Source: Silene noctiflora (Eukaryota > Streptophyta > Magnoliopsida > Caryophyllales > Caryophyllaceae). Taken from it: a DNA stretch of 48,218 bases. The number at the start of each line of letters is the position of its first letter. The stretch's first letter is position 1. Where the stretch lies: positions 201,102-249,319 of the forward strand of contig VHZZ01000218.1 in NCBI GenBank assembly GCA_009801015.1, read 5' to 3'. Under the pieces are notes generated by a model. That model made no database searches, was not told the origin of the DNA, and was given only the letters and a program-made list of their open reading frames with translations. Positions 21,683 through 34,766 of the stretch are shown here, piece by piece. Position numbers and translations under genes: made by a program.

Positions 21683-24466
21683 ATGGCTACTTATTACCCA
21701 AGCTCAAGTGCTCAAATTGATGTCTTATCTGCTCCTTATACGCCGGACCAAAAGTTAGCATCGTACCCAGAATCCAATCTTCTTCATGGCAATATGATGA
21801 TGTACCTGAACCCGAATTCTTCTAATGGGAACTTCTCGATGAATCCTCCTAATAATGGCGAAAATTTTGACTCAATGTCAGGAAGAAATGAGATGATGTT
21901 TATCCCACCTACCGGTGATCCAATGAGTATGCAAGGAACAAGTGGTCCTTTAAACTCGGATTCTGTTGAAAATGTCAGTAATTCTATTCCCGGGGAGCTG
22001 CAATTGATATCTAGAAATCACTTGGGGATTATGGATGGTGAACAGAATTTACAAGGTTTATCTCTTAGTCTTAGTACACAGATGTCGACAGTAGTTTCGA
22101 CACCTTCATTTCAATACCAGTACTCAAACCCTGGCCTTTCCTCTGTGTTAAGCCCTCATATGCCATTATCTGCTGAAAATAGTGTCAGACAAATGGCCTG
22201 CAAAGTTGACGAAACTTCTCCTAGCAAAGATATGAGAAATTATGATTGTTTTCCGTATGATATTCATGGAGATGGAAGCAATACGATTAGATTCGGGATG
22301 CCAAATAGTAATCATCCATTTACAATAAACCCGAAAGGAGAGAATTGCTATCAGTACCAATATGAGCAGGCTGGGATTGCTAGCGCGCTTTTGAAGTCTA
22401 AGTACCTCAAGGCAGCTCAACAATTGCTTGATGAAGTTGTTAATGTTGGGGATGCTATTAAACGACGTGAATCCGGAAATGATCAAATCTCAAATAAAGC
22501 TGATGAAGGTTCAAAAGAGTCTAGGGGTGGATCAAAGCCTCCCACAGAAGGTAATGACTCGGGTGTTGGGTCCGGCTCAGCTCAAGAGCTTTCTTCCTCA
22601 GAGCGACATGAGTTGCAGAACAAGTTGGATAAGCTTCATTCCTTGTTGGATGAGGTACACTAGAACATCATTCATACCCTTTTCCATTTGCTGGAATTTT
22701 TCTTCTTGCTAATTGTTTCTTAATCTCTATAAGTCGTTTCAACTTGTGACGGGTTCTTTCAGTTATCACTAATTTTCATGTTTTGTTTTATTTTCTTTGA
22801 GATACTGATGTTAAATTTGGTAACTATATCATGGCCAATCACGACTCCATATGTAGAAGCTTAACATAACTATTGACTCTGTCTAATGTCATGCTTGCAG
22901 TGGCGTGGACAGAAAATTTGGGTGGTGGGTTTGAAATACCGAATAGGTATTATATGTCAATAACTAGTAAGAATTGTATTATACAATAAAATTAACAAAC
23001 ATGCACTTTTTACTCCTAAATTCACTGTATCCTTGCAATTTACCTAACTGTCAATGACATCTTCTGTAGATTTGCATAACTTTTGATAGTCTAAAATCTG
23101 TAGGTTATTGTGTTACCAGTCCGAATTCTAAAATCAGTGGTTTACTAATTTCTGATTATAGGTGGACAGAAGATACAAACAATATTGTCATCAAATGCAA
23201 ATCATGGTTTCATCCTTTGACATGGTAGCCGGGGGTGGGGCAGCCAAGCCTTACACTGCCCTGGCCTTGAAAACAATTTCCCGGCATTTCCGATGCTTGC
23301 GTGATGCCATAACAGATCAAATACAAGCAACCAGGAAAAGCCTTGGGGAACCTGACAATGGTACGGGAGGAGCAATTCCTCGGCTTCGCTATGTTGACCA
23401 GAAACTTAGACAGCAAAGAGCACTTCAGCAATTTGGTATGATGAGGCATGCTTGGAGGCCACAAAGGGGTCTTCCTGAAACTGCTGTCACCATTCTTCGT
23501 GCTTGGTTGTTTGAGCATTTCCTCCATCCGTATGTTTTTTGTCACTTGAGTCTCTCAAGGTTTTGCTTATGATGACAATCGGTCTGAATGTTTAGGACTC
23601 AATTTCTGTTGTTCAGGTACCCAAAAGATTCAGAGAAGATAATGCTGGCTAGGCAGACAGGATTGTCTAGGGGCCAGGTATGTTGTGATAAAGAATTGTG
23701 CAAAACTTGTACTCCCTCTGTCTCTTCCGGTTCTTTACGTTTTCATTCATTTGTGAGGAGTATTTTAATCAAATATAAAAAAATCAGTTGAGATGGAGGA
23801 ATGTGGTTTCATATGATTGTGTTAAACTTGGTTCAACAGGTTAATATACTGAAATTGCTGTCTTGATTGTTTTCTTTGGATCAGGTGGCAAACTGGTTTA
23901 TAAATGCTCGTGTACGTCTTTGGAAGCCTATGGTTGAGGAGATGTACAAAGAAGAGTTTGGAGAGGCAGAATTAAATTGCAATGAAGATAACAGTACAAT
24001 GAAGTTAGCTGAGGATAGGAAAGACGAGATGCAGGAAAGTTCGACATCTATGGCTCATGATGCCCGCGATTCTAAAACCAATGTCAATCATAACACAGAA
24101 ATGAAGGGTCATTCTTCCTCAAATTCAGGCCTACACATTAATTCTCTTGGCGATAACAATCTCGACCATGGATTTTACACTAATGGTACACTCTCAACTG
24201 ACCCAAATGGTGTAGGACATCTTATGGTCACTTCTGGTGCATATCAGATGTCCGAGTTGGGCAGTTTTGGCGTAGACAACAACCAAGTATCCTTGGCTTT
24301 AGGGCTACGACAACGTGAAGGAGAAGTTGTAACAAGTTTTGCAGGCAACCCGAATACAGAATCGACAATTGGGGTGGTCCCGTCTGAGTATCCGTACTTG
24401 GAACAAGTGAACCAGCAACATAACAGGTTTGCTAACCCACATATACTCAATGATTTTGTATCTTGA
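21683..24466 (+). CDS. BEL1-like (BELL) TALE homeodomain transcription factor
   Basis: Predicted 660-residue nuclear protein of the BELL group, which pairs with KNOX homeodomain proteins to control meristem and organ development. Exons: 21683-22654, 23162-23529, 23617-23677, 23885-24466, phases consistent; this four-exon layout with the homeodomain split over three exons is typical. Visible parts: GLSLSLSTQ (ZIBEL-type motif, about residues 123-132), the SKY box with [18 protein letters not shown] from residue 239, the BELL domain about 305-380 running across intron 1, and a TALE homeodomain about 421-484 with the Pro-Tyr-Pro loop (447-449) and [15 protein letters not shown] recognition helix. 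A second ZIBEL-type motif, VSLALGLRQ, lies near residue 602. Length is usual for the family. The exact paralogue (BLH number) cannot be told by eye. Intron 1 contains a fragment of a GTGGCG-type repeat near 22900. Confidence 0.95.
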
Positions 24467-24936
24467 TGAAAGATTGAAAAAATTCTTGTATGCCTTCATA
24501 TCAAATAAGTCGGTGTCGACGGACCTCAAGGTGGATGGGCAAGTAGAATTAGTATAAATTTCTGTAGATGATTCCCAGTTGTAATATAACTATAGAAAAC
24601 TGGGTTCATAGATAGCATATTGTGGACATGCCACCCACTTGTAGTCGGATCATCATCGGGTGGTTTTCGAAAGCTGGAGATACTCAGTATCTACAGTTCT
24701 ACACATATATTTGTACAAGATAGGATTATTCATGTAATTTTGTGTGATCACTTGATGAAGAAACAAGAAAATAAATAAGGTGAAAAAACAGGTAAATATA
24801 TACTGTAGTTATGTGATATTCTTTGTAATTCTTGTACCATATACTTTGTGTATAAGAAAATTGTTGGAATTATACCCAAAAATCAAGTACTCCTATTATG
24901 TAATGAACTTTGTTTTTGTTCTTGAACTTTGCGTAA
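24467..24936 (+). other. BELL gene 3' UTR and flank
   Basis: Non-coding. Transcribed 3' sequence probably extends to around 24775, where AATAAATAAGG occurs, but no cleavage site can be fixed from sequence alone. Confidence 0.4.
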
Positions 24937-25052
24937 ACACAAATTATAAAATAAGATCGTCTTACAGTGTGAGATGATCCTTTTGTTAATTAAACACTCA
25001 TTTATTGCTGTATATAAAAAACCGTCTTATAATGTAAGAGGTTCTTACATAA
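24937..25052. mobile_element. AAGAYCGTCTTAC-family MITE, copy A
   Basis: Begins ACACAAATTATAAAATAAGA then TCGTCTTACAGTGTGAGATG, and ends ACCGTCTTATAATGTAAGAG. Copy B at 39157-39260 shares the first 20 bases and the same arrangement. Both fold into hairpins. Non-coding. Confidence 0.6.
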
Positions 25053-25099
25053 TTAGCACTTTTGAGCTCTCACAAATTATATCATGTTATTTAGATAAC

Positions 25100-25360
25100 G
25101 AGTCTTGGTTGTGACGTCTCACAACCCCTTTTCTTTGAGAACAAGAGCTAGCTTAAGTGGTAAGAGCTCACTTACCCCGACCATGAAGTTGGGGGTTCGA
25201 TTCTCACCTGCGACATAGTTCGCTCATTTGAATTTTGAACCAAAAAAAAAAAAAAAAAACCCCTTTTTTCTATTTTTTTTTTTAACAATATTTAAATCGG
25301 GTGTTAGTTATCACAAGCTTGTGAACGTCAATCCGTCACAAGTAAGAATTTGTGTTTAGT
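25100..25360. mobile_element. CGTCACAA-family MITE interrupted by a SINE
   Basis: GTGACGTCTCACAACCCCTT on the left and ATCACAAGCTTGTGAACGTC plus CCGTCACAAG on the right match blocks in the element at 13700-13905. A SINE sits between them, so the MITE is the older, nested host. Confidence 0.5.
25135..25257 (+). mobile_element. tRNA-derived SINE with poly-A tail
   Basis: Box A TAGCTTAAGTGG at 25149-25160 and box B GGTTCGATTC at 25194-25203 fit an RNA polymerase III internal promoter. The element ends in about 18 A (to 25258). Flanks AACCCCTTTTCT (25123-25134) and AACCCCTTTTTTCT (25258-25271) are a near-perfect target-site duplication. It is not a functional tRNA gene: no complete cloverleaf is evident. 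Confidence 0.75.
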
Positions 25361-25443
25361 CCGTATTTAAAACCGAGACCCATATTCAAATCAAACCATT
25401 GGTGACAGTTATTTCTCTACATCAGTTCAGTAACTGAGAAATA

Positions 25444-25764
25444 ATGCCCAGGCCTGTAAACCATGTCAATGACGATAATTCTGAAATGGGTCATACAAAC
25501 CGGAATTTCATGGACCTCCTTGGTGCTCCAACTGAGTCAAGTCATGGGTCAAACACACTCTCGCTTTCATTTGGCTCACAGAGTCACAGTCGCTCGTTCT
25601 CCAATCTGAAAATGCATTACAGTTCTTCGTATTATGTTGAGGCATGTGATTCTGGTGGCTGTTCTTTCATGGGAAGTCCATCATTTCCAACTTTCGCGGT
25701 CAGTAACTCTACGTACTTGAAGCCGGTTCAGTCGATTCTTAAAGAGATGTTTGTAATGAACTGA
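25444..25764 (+). pseudogene. Truncated BELL-like N-terminal fragment
   Basis: A single 106-codon frame. It contains NTLSLSFGSQS, resembling the ZIBEL motif, and near its end SNSTYLKPVQSILKEMF, which aligns with the SKY box that opens the BELL domain (compare [15 protein letters not shown] in the complete gene upstream). A stop follows three codons later; no remaining BELL domain or homeodomain is found downstream to 26640. The Lys of the SKY motif is Thr here. It is not a recent copy of the neighbouring gene because the rest differs; the source may be another BELL paralogue. It could be a dead fragment, or a short expressed protein or a mis-spliced first exon. The similarity is by eye and moderate. 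Confidence 0.55.
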
Positions 25765-26658
25765 CAGCAGAATTAGTAAGTAATCAGTGAATCCGATCTC
25801 CTCCTTACAGATTATTGGGACAAGGCTTTCAAACGACGGTCATGGATCAATTACCGCTTCATGTGACAGTTCCATACGATAGTTCATGTTAACCGACCCC
25901 AAATCATCCTGGAACTAAGAATTTGCTGTCGTTGTTTCACATTCCAGTTCATTATAAATACTCCATCAGCTCGACGAGAGTTGCTCATGAATAGGACAAT
26001 TCATTAGAGACACTAGCCTAGCACTCTGCCTATGAGAAAAGGGCAAAAGCAATGTATTTTTCAAAGTTCACGATTTTTTGTTTTTGGTTTCGACAAATAT
26101 TCACGCCTCTAATTAATCCCAAACCCACTCGAGATTTGAACATAGACCTGAAACCTAATATACCTCCAATCCAAACTTGCAGGTTAAAGGGTGAGTTTTA
26201 CGCAATCCAAGGTCAGGCTATCGGCTTCTTGGAGTTTTAACGCAATGAGAATTGAACCCTAACCTCAAAGTCCGACTGCTGAAAATCCAACCCTTAACGT
26301 AAAAGCTAGACTTTTTATTATTGGGGCTGACCCGAAAAGAATCCACAAAAAGCTTGTCATATCCACAAAACACTCCCTTTTAATTGGGACACAATGTAAT
26401 GCATTTTAAACTTTGAGACGGATATATCCGTTTTAAGAAAGAGATCAAAGCATAAGACTTGGATAACGATATTTACAAATACTGATATTTAGTTTAGACA
26501 GGAGAAAATGATGAACATGTCTGTCTGTGGCTATCAAACAACTTGAACAAGCTTCAAAACACACTCTTAAAACTCTCAAAATCTCTGAATTCTACTACAA
26601 ATTTGCAAATTTTACAATCAAAATTCACCATTAATCTTCAAAAACATCCCAAACAACT
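25765..26658. other. Intergenic DNA and HFLX upstream region
   Basis: An Au-SINE-like 3' fragment lies at 25880-25945 (TTCATGTTAACCGACCCCA, CAAATCATCCTGG, TGCTGTCGTTGTTT). A GAGACGGATATATCCGTTTT palindrome is near 26417. No further gene seen; the HFLX promoter should be here. Confidence 0.45.
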
Positions 26659-29600
26659 ATGAGTGCAAGCAATTTCTGCTGTATATTCCAAACAACATCA
26701 TCATCATCTTTACAATGCACTCAATTCCAACCATTTTCATTACCATTTCCTCTATTTTCTTCAACCATTGTCAAAAAACCATTTTTATCACAAACCCACC
26801 ATAAAATTATTAATGATAATCTTACTCTTGTTAAATCCCTTCAATTTCATGGTGAAGTTGGGGAGATTATCTCTCCTTCTCTTAAAGAAATTGAGGAATT
26901 AGTTGAAGAAGTGAGTGATTTTGATGGGAGTTTTGATGACCCAGATGAGTTTTCTTCTGTTAATGGTGAGGAACATGAACAAAAAGTTGAAAAAATGGAG
27001 GAGGAAGAGGAAGAGAACAATAGGTTTAAGCTCAGAAATGGCAAAGAGGTTGTCTTTTGATTCTTTATTCTATATTTCCTTTGAATTTGATACGATTATG
27101 TTACTCCGACAGTTCACTTTAGTCACGTGTCACATGTCCCAACACTTGAAGTGTGTTTTAGAGTTGCAATAACTTATGGGTTTCTAATACTTATTGTTCA
27201 ATGTATGATGCCAGTATGCCACCCCTTAAGCACTGTAAACTTGTAAAGTGTAAACTTTTTAGTTACTAATTTACCTCCTAGTATTTTTTAATATATGTTT
27301 TAGCCCCTTACTGTTGGTTGGCCCTGGGTAAGATTGCGTACATCCGACTCCACTGTACCTGCTATTTGCAGGAGCCCTTGAGGCATTGGGTAATGTTGTT
27401 TTACCCCTTAGCTTCGAATCTTGGCTCGGCTACTGTTTATATAACTATATAAGTTCCTAGTGTATGAAGTTATTGCTTATACTTCTGCAGAAGTTCAAAT
27501 AAATTTGTGTAAGAGTAAATATTAGTATTTCAGGTCTTTGCTTATACTTTGGAGACACTTCTGCAGACTGCAGAAGTTTAAATAACTTTGATGATTCAGA
27601 GCTAGAAGTTTAAATAAATTTGCATCAGAGTGAAGTTATTGCTTATTCTTCTGCAGAAGTTTGTGTCCTAATTTTTAATATTTCAGGTTCTTGCTGAAAA
27701 TGCTTATCTGGTTGGCATGGAACTAAAAGGCGTAAATGTGGATTCTTTCGGAATAGAGGATTCCCTGGATGAGTTAGCTCAACTCGCTGACACTGCAGGG
27801 CTTCAGATTGTTGGCTCTACTCATCAAAAGTAAGTATGTGTTGAAATTGTCTTCGGCATAGTGGCCTTTTGTTTGTGGAATATAAAATTTGCGTACTTAC
27901 AAGTTACGACTGAAGTGAAGGGCACTGAGTCCTCTCACTTTTTTCCCTGCTATTTGATTATAAGCAAAATGCATGTTAAGTGTGCCGCTAGGAAGCTGAT
28001 ATTATCGTCCAATTAGGAGAGTGGTCACTGGCCAATGCTGAAAGACACGACTTTGGAGCACTGTTATCATGTTATGTGATCATAGATTGTTTACCTTGTA
28101 GATAATTCCGGCTTTATTGATAAGGGTTAATCCAAAACAGTTTGTTTCTCCGTCGACATAAAGTACTCGCTTTCTGCCAAGTACAATTTTTCACGTCACT
28201 TTCAGTTTGTGATGTCTCAGCTGGCCAAACGACATGACCTTCTGATTTATCATTCAGGCTTGCTGCTCCAAATCCAAGAACATATATTGGCTCTGGAAAA
28301 GTCAGCGAGATCAAAAGTGCAATTCATGCACTGGATGTTGAGACAGTGATATTTGATGACGAGCTTTCACCAGGGTAAGAACTTTAATACCTTGTCTTAG
28401 TTTAAAAAAACGCGCCTTGGACAAGCTTAAGCCAAGGCTTAGTGATGTCTTGGTCCCCTTTATAGATAAGGTGCAGCTAGCAAGGTGCACCAGAATGCAA
28501 TTTCACATTTTTTTCTTTCTAGTTCTTTTTTATACCCTTCTCTTTGCCACATTCGTAGCTTTGCTCCGTTTTTTGTTTTCCCTCTTTAAAATCCAAAAAT
28601 GGATTTTTGAATGAACAAAAATGTATTTTAAGAATAATATTTCTTTCCAAAAATAGAGCCCTATAAACCTCAAGTCTTCGCCTCACGCTTTGCACCTTGC
28701 ATATAAGGAATGAGAAGTTGAGAACCCCTCGACTAAATTTTGTAAATCTTGAGTGTGAATTTAACGAGGTAGCAAGGTACCATGTGTAATACCAAATGCT
28801 TTGGAAGTAGCCTTTCGCATGAATTTGTATTCATTATGAATTGGAAAGACTGTTTGGTTAGCTATAGGATATAAAATTCCACATGAATTGCCACTTACCT
28901 AGGCAAGCAGCTTCTTCCATTTCGGAGGATCTTGAATTCTAGGGATTTTTTCCTGTATTTTGGGGCCGCCAAAGAAGCTACTACGTTTGTCATTCCCATG
29001 AATTGTAATTCGTGTATTTTTTCGTTGGCAACCAAACAACCTCTTAGAATGCCTTTGAGATAGTTGATTTTTCTGGTACTGTAAATGTGGATCTGTTTGT
29101 TAGGCCCTAAATATCAACTTATTGCAGACAATTGCGTAATTTGGAGAAAGCTTTTGGCGGAGATGTTAGGGTCTGTGACCGGACAGCTTTGATTCTAGAC
29201 ATTTTCAACCAGAGAGCAGCAACACACGAAGCTGCTTTACAGGTAAAATCCCATTTTACCAAATCATGAAAGACAATTTTATCGATGCTTGTCTGCTGAG
29301 GATATGATTAACTCCTCCCTCTAAGGTTGCACTGGCTCAAATGGAATACCAATTACCGCGGTTAACAAGAATGTGGTCTCATTTGGAGCGACAATCTGGA
29401 GGGCAGGTGAAAGGTATGGGTGAGAAACAGATTGAGGTGGACAAACGTATTCTTCGAGACCAAGTAAGTAGAATTTGCTGCATTTTCAGGTCCATCCCAG
29501 AATATAATCTATTCCAAAACATAATAATAGTTCATCGATTCTGAGTACTTCTATTATTGATCATTTCTGGTAGATTGGAGTACTCAAAAAAGAGCTGGAA

Positions 29601-31839
29601 TCTGTTAGACGGCATCGAAAACTTTATAGGAGTCGGCGTGTTTCAGTACCAATTCCTGTTGTATCTTTAGTAAGTTGATTTCTGCCTTGTTTTTTAGCAT
29701 TCAAAATTTTATTCGATTCCCTATTCAAAGAAAATGACCAAGTCTGTTTCTGTCATCCGAAAACAAAGGTAGGGTACACAAATGCTGGAAAGAGTACTTT
29801 GTTAAACCGTTTGACTGGAGCCGATGTTCTTGCTGAGGATCAATTGTTCGCTACACTTGATCCAACAACAAGAAGGGTTCAGGTAGTTGAATTTGTGTTT
29901 ATTTCTCTGTTATATCGGCATTTAGTTGGGCAAGATCGTAATTTTGTTTCATTGTCCCATGCTACAATCCAAACTGATAGCATGTATTAGATGACACTTG
30001 TGAATAAACTTGATGTATTTAGGTCAAGGTCTAACTCTAGTGCTTGCTTAGTCTTAATAGCTACCAAAAGTTACAAAGTTACCTTTTCTCCGAGAGTAAC
30101 TTTCGGGAATATGGTTGCTTTTGTTCTCTCTTAGGATAAGAATATCTCGTGCAAGATGAACTGTATCTTCATATTACTGTATGATGGATTTTTTTCAAAA
30201 CTGGATTTCAGATGAAAAATGGGAAGGAGTTTTTGCTGACCGACACTGTTGGGTTTATCCAAAAACTACCTACTACACTGGTGTGTTCTCGTCTCTTTTT
30301 GTGATGTATGTCGCATACTCACATATCTTGTTCTCTGTGTTAATTATATAGACTTCTTGCAGGTTGCTGCTTTCAGAGCCACACTGGAGGAAATAGCAGA
30401 GTCGTCACTTCTGGTGCATGTGGTGGATATAAGGTATATATTGACTTCATATTTGCCTCTAAACATTCAGCCTTTATCATATAACCATTTTTTTGTGTTT
30501 CAGCCATCCTTTGGCGGAGCAACAGATAGATGCAGTGGATAGAGTTTTATCAGAATTGGATGTTTCATCAATACCAATATTGACAGTTTGGAACAAGGTA
30601 TGCACCAGTCTGACAGACTGACCTTTTAATGACGACAAAGCAATCCTGAAATGTTTTGGGCTCGGCTTACATGGGTCATCATTTAAAACCGTCAATAAGA
30701 CATAAAATAATCAAGAAAAAGCAAGCTTACAAAGGCAGAGAATCAGAAACTAATCTGACTGAATGACCGGCTGCAAAATTGCAGTGCAGAGTTATTGAAC
30801 ATGTTTACCGGCCAAAATAGTCCAACTCAAATTCGTAGTTACTAATTAGCTGTCCTGGGATTTCATTTCTGCTTCGGTAAGCTCTATATTTATTTGCAGA
30901 TGTGATAAGTAATAGTTAATTGCGCATATCAGGTTGATAGGGTCAGTGATCCAGAGAAAGTTAAGGCTGAAGCAGAAAGACGAGGGGACGTTGTCTGTGT
31001 ATCAGCTTTGACTGGTGATGGACTAAATGACTTCTGCAATGCTATTCAGGAGAAGTTGAAGGTAAGTCGTCTTATGTTCTCTACTATCACGAACAAACTA
31101 CATTTGATGCTTAAACACGTACTTGGTATTACTCCCTCTCAACCATTTGGTTGCGTTTCCTTTTTAAGAGAGGGATCAGAATATACAATCACAAGCTTAC
31201 CTTAACCTCACATCCCATCTCCTAGACACATACTCTTTCCGTCTCAGTCATTTGTTTGCCTTTTATATTCATTCTTATACTGTTTATGAATTGTATTCTA
31301 TAACAGGATTCTATGGTATGGGTTGAGGCGCTCATTCCGTTTGACAAAGGAGAACTTCTCAGTAACATCCATCAAATCGGAATGGTTGAAAAAACTGTGA
31401 GTTGTTCTATCCCAGTTCCGAAGCTATTTGACCTTGATTTCTACTATGTTTTTTAGTCAAAGCATAGTTCATGACTTTCGCTTAAAAAATTTCTAGCCTT
31501 CCAACAGATAATTACTGTTAAATTTCGCATACCATATTTGGGGCAATAGTGCCCCATTCATTTTTCTGTAGATTCTTCTTAAACATAGGGATCACAGTAT
31601 ATAATCCGCGACATGATACTTCATTGGCCATATTTGGGCACGACGACCAAGATAAGAATCATGCATAGGATTTAACACCGAGATGAATGAATACTTCTTA
31701 AGAGCTGCAAGATATATTTCTCATTGACGAACACCAATTTCAGGAATACTTGGAAAACGGGACACTCGTGAAAGCACATGTACCACTTCGCCTGGCTAGG
31801 CAACTTACTCCGATGAGGCAGTTGTGTGTGTCACCATAG
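26659..31839 (+). CDS. HFLX: Chloroplast HflX-type GTPase
   Basis: Predicted 553-residue TRAFAC GTPase of the HflX family; bacterial HflX binds and splits stalled or heat-stressed ribosomes, and the plant copy is expected in plastids. Exons: 26659-27048, 27687-27829, 28258-28374, 29128-29242, 29326-29463, 29574-29669, 29769-29882, 30212-30280, 30363-30433, 30504-30597, 30933-31061, 31307-31396, 31744-31839; all phases agree. Residues 1-45 are Ser/Thr/Phe-rich and fit a transit peptide, followed by an acidic stretch. The HflX N-domain shows [14 protein letters not shown] and [14 protein letters not shown]; a coiled-coil linker follows ([15 protein letters not shown]). The GTPase domain has GYTNAGKST (G1, from residue 335), [10 protein letters not shown] (G3, 382), NKVD (G4, 448-451) and SAL (G5, 473). 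All catalytic motifs are intact. Introns 1 and 3 carry repeats. Confidence 0.95.
27318..27400 (+). repeat. SINE-like 3' fragment in HFLX intron 1
   Basis: GGCCCTGGGTAAGATTGCGT, ACATCCGACTCC, CTATTTGCAGGAGCCC and TTGAGGCATTGGGTAATG then TTGTT. This is the longest and cleanest copy of the family also seen at 8060, 9850, 20900 and 38296. Confidence 0.6.
27466..27707 (+). repeat. Duplicated 3' splice-site region of HFLX intron 1
   Basis: 27466-27545 and 27632-27707 share GAAGTTATTGCTTAT, CTTCTGCAGAAGTT, a TATTTCAGGT splice acceptor and a following TTGCT...TTAT. The second copy holds the acceptor used in the model (AG at 27685-27686). The first holds a look-alike at 27532-27533. Use of the first would read 15 codons and hit a stop. 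Confidence 0.6.
28395..28715. repeat. GCGCCTTGG repeat in HFLX intron 3
   Basis: Starts TTAGTTTAAAAAAACGCGCC TTGG and ends with GCCTCACGCTTTGCACCTTG. A related copy, starting TTAGTTTAAAGAAGCGCGCC, is in the ARID gene at 42625-42985. Non-coding, imperfect inverted ends; class uncertain. Confidence 0.5.
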
Positions 31840-32556
31840 ACTTCCTCTATACACCATCGAGGTTTTACTGTAAGTTCCGTTTTTGAACCACTTTCTGTAT
31901 TAGAGGATGCTGACATGGGACCGATATCAGCTTTAGTTTTTAGCTCTAAAGACGAAATGTTTTAGAGGTAATTATACATGATCTGTAATTCTATATCTGT
32001 ACATAGATTAACTGCTGTATATACCTCATACCTTCTGGAGCTGGTCAAATTTAAATCAGCAAAATTGCAACATTTTCGATTGTAAAAAATTGTAATCTGA
32101 GACTGCCCTACGATAATATTTTACCAGACAGACTCCAAATACTCGAAATTCCTCTCGTATTGAAAAAATACGATTTGAATCTTGCAGTACTTTTTGATGA
32201 AAATTTAGCGATTTTTGATTTTCTCGTTAAAGACTCGGATTCTTTGTGAACGGTATTTGCCAACGACTCTTTTCCCGGTGTGACTACGTTTTCGCTCTAT
32301 TATTAGGATGATATCTTTGGATACGTTTGCATATGGTGCATGGAATCGCCATAGCTAATATAACTAGGAAACACACTAAACACCAAAAGTAGTTTCTACC
32401 ATTATGTCATCATGAAGCAAAATTTCAAACTTCATTGAAAACTATTTGGAATTATCTTGAGGTTTATTGATGCAAGCCATGGGATTCGAGACTCGAAAGC
32501 AATGTACATCCATAATTTTACGAATTTCTATAGACAGTAATCATCTTCGGTTAAGG
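31840..32556. other. HFLX 3' flank, no other gene
   Basis: AT-rich sequence after the HFLX stop, holding its 3' UTR. No ORF or structured repeat supported. Confidence 0.45.
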
Positions 32557-32807
32557 TAGACCTGGCAAAACTGACCCAACTCGAATGACCTGACCTGACC
32601 TTCACTCGTATTGAGGACCTAAATCTGACCTGAGACCCGAATTGACCCAACCCAACCCGACCCAAATGTTTATTGTTTTATACTGACTGTTTTGGGGCGT
32701 CATCTCCAAATAAGTTGATAACAACCAACCTGAAAATTACATGATCCGAGTTCTTGCAAACCCGAAATGTCCCGAACTCTATCAGATTGACCCGTTTGCC
32801 AGGTCTA
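32557..32807. mobile_element. hAT-like MITE with TAGACCTGGCAAA termini
   Basis: Perfect 13-bp inverted termini TAGACCTGGCAAA at both ends. Subterminal regions are rich in GACCC/GACCTGACC words. 251 bp, no ORF. No 8-bp duplication is recognisable, so it is probably old. Related in end type to the element at 39798-40310. Confidence 0.65.
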
Positions 32808-33172
32808 GAAGTAAGGTTGCCTTACAATAGGACGGAAAATAGACTCGAGATTTCCAGATAATTATATCAGAACAATCCGAGCTCTCGCTACTTTGTACAG
32901 GATAACAATGGTCAAATTATACCATAATCTCAAATCGGGTCAATCGGGTCAATAACCATGAAACCTAACCTTAACAAAAATGTTTCAATAATTGGAAGTT
33001 GTTACCTTGGAGCAGGTAAAACTGTAACACTAGAGATTACATACCAAATGAAGCAGAGAAATCATATTGAAATAGTCACAACATGGTCTCTCAACATCTC
33101 AATTAAGGAAATTGGATTTGGTAAAGAATATATAGTTGTTATTTTCATCATCATATCGCCTTTTCCGACTTC

Positions 33173-33180
33173 TATATATA
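33173..33180 (+). promoter_or_regulatory. Candidate TATA box of the peroxidase gene
   Basis: TATATATA lies 93 bp upstream of the peroxidase ATG at 33273, a suitable distance for a short leader. Positional evidence only. Confidence 0.45.
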
Positions 33181-33272
33181 TCTTCCGTTTTATTAAACTT
33201 AGTATCAACAGTTTCGAAACAGAAACCGATACAAAAAAAACTTAAAAAAGTATTAGAACTTTGAATATTTTC

Positions 33273-34766
<1,494 letters not shown>

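Noticed and set aside
22166..22486. Minus-strand open frame of 106 codons inside BELL exon 1
   Set aside because: It is the antisense shadow of a well-supported coding exon and has no family features.
25149..25203. Functional tRNA gene
   Set aside because: Boxes A and B are present, but there is no full cloverleaf, and a poly-A tail with target duplication marks a SINE.
33261..33272. Peroxidase start at 33261
   Set aside because: That position is TTG; the first ATG is 33273 and gives a normal signal peptide.
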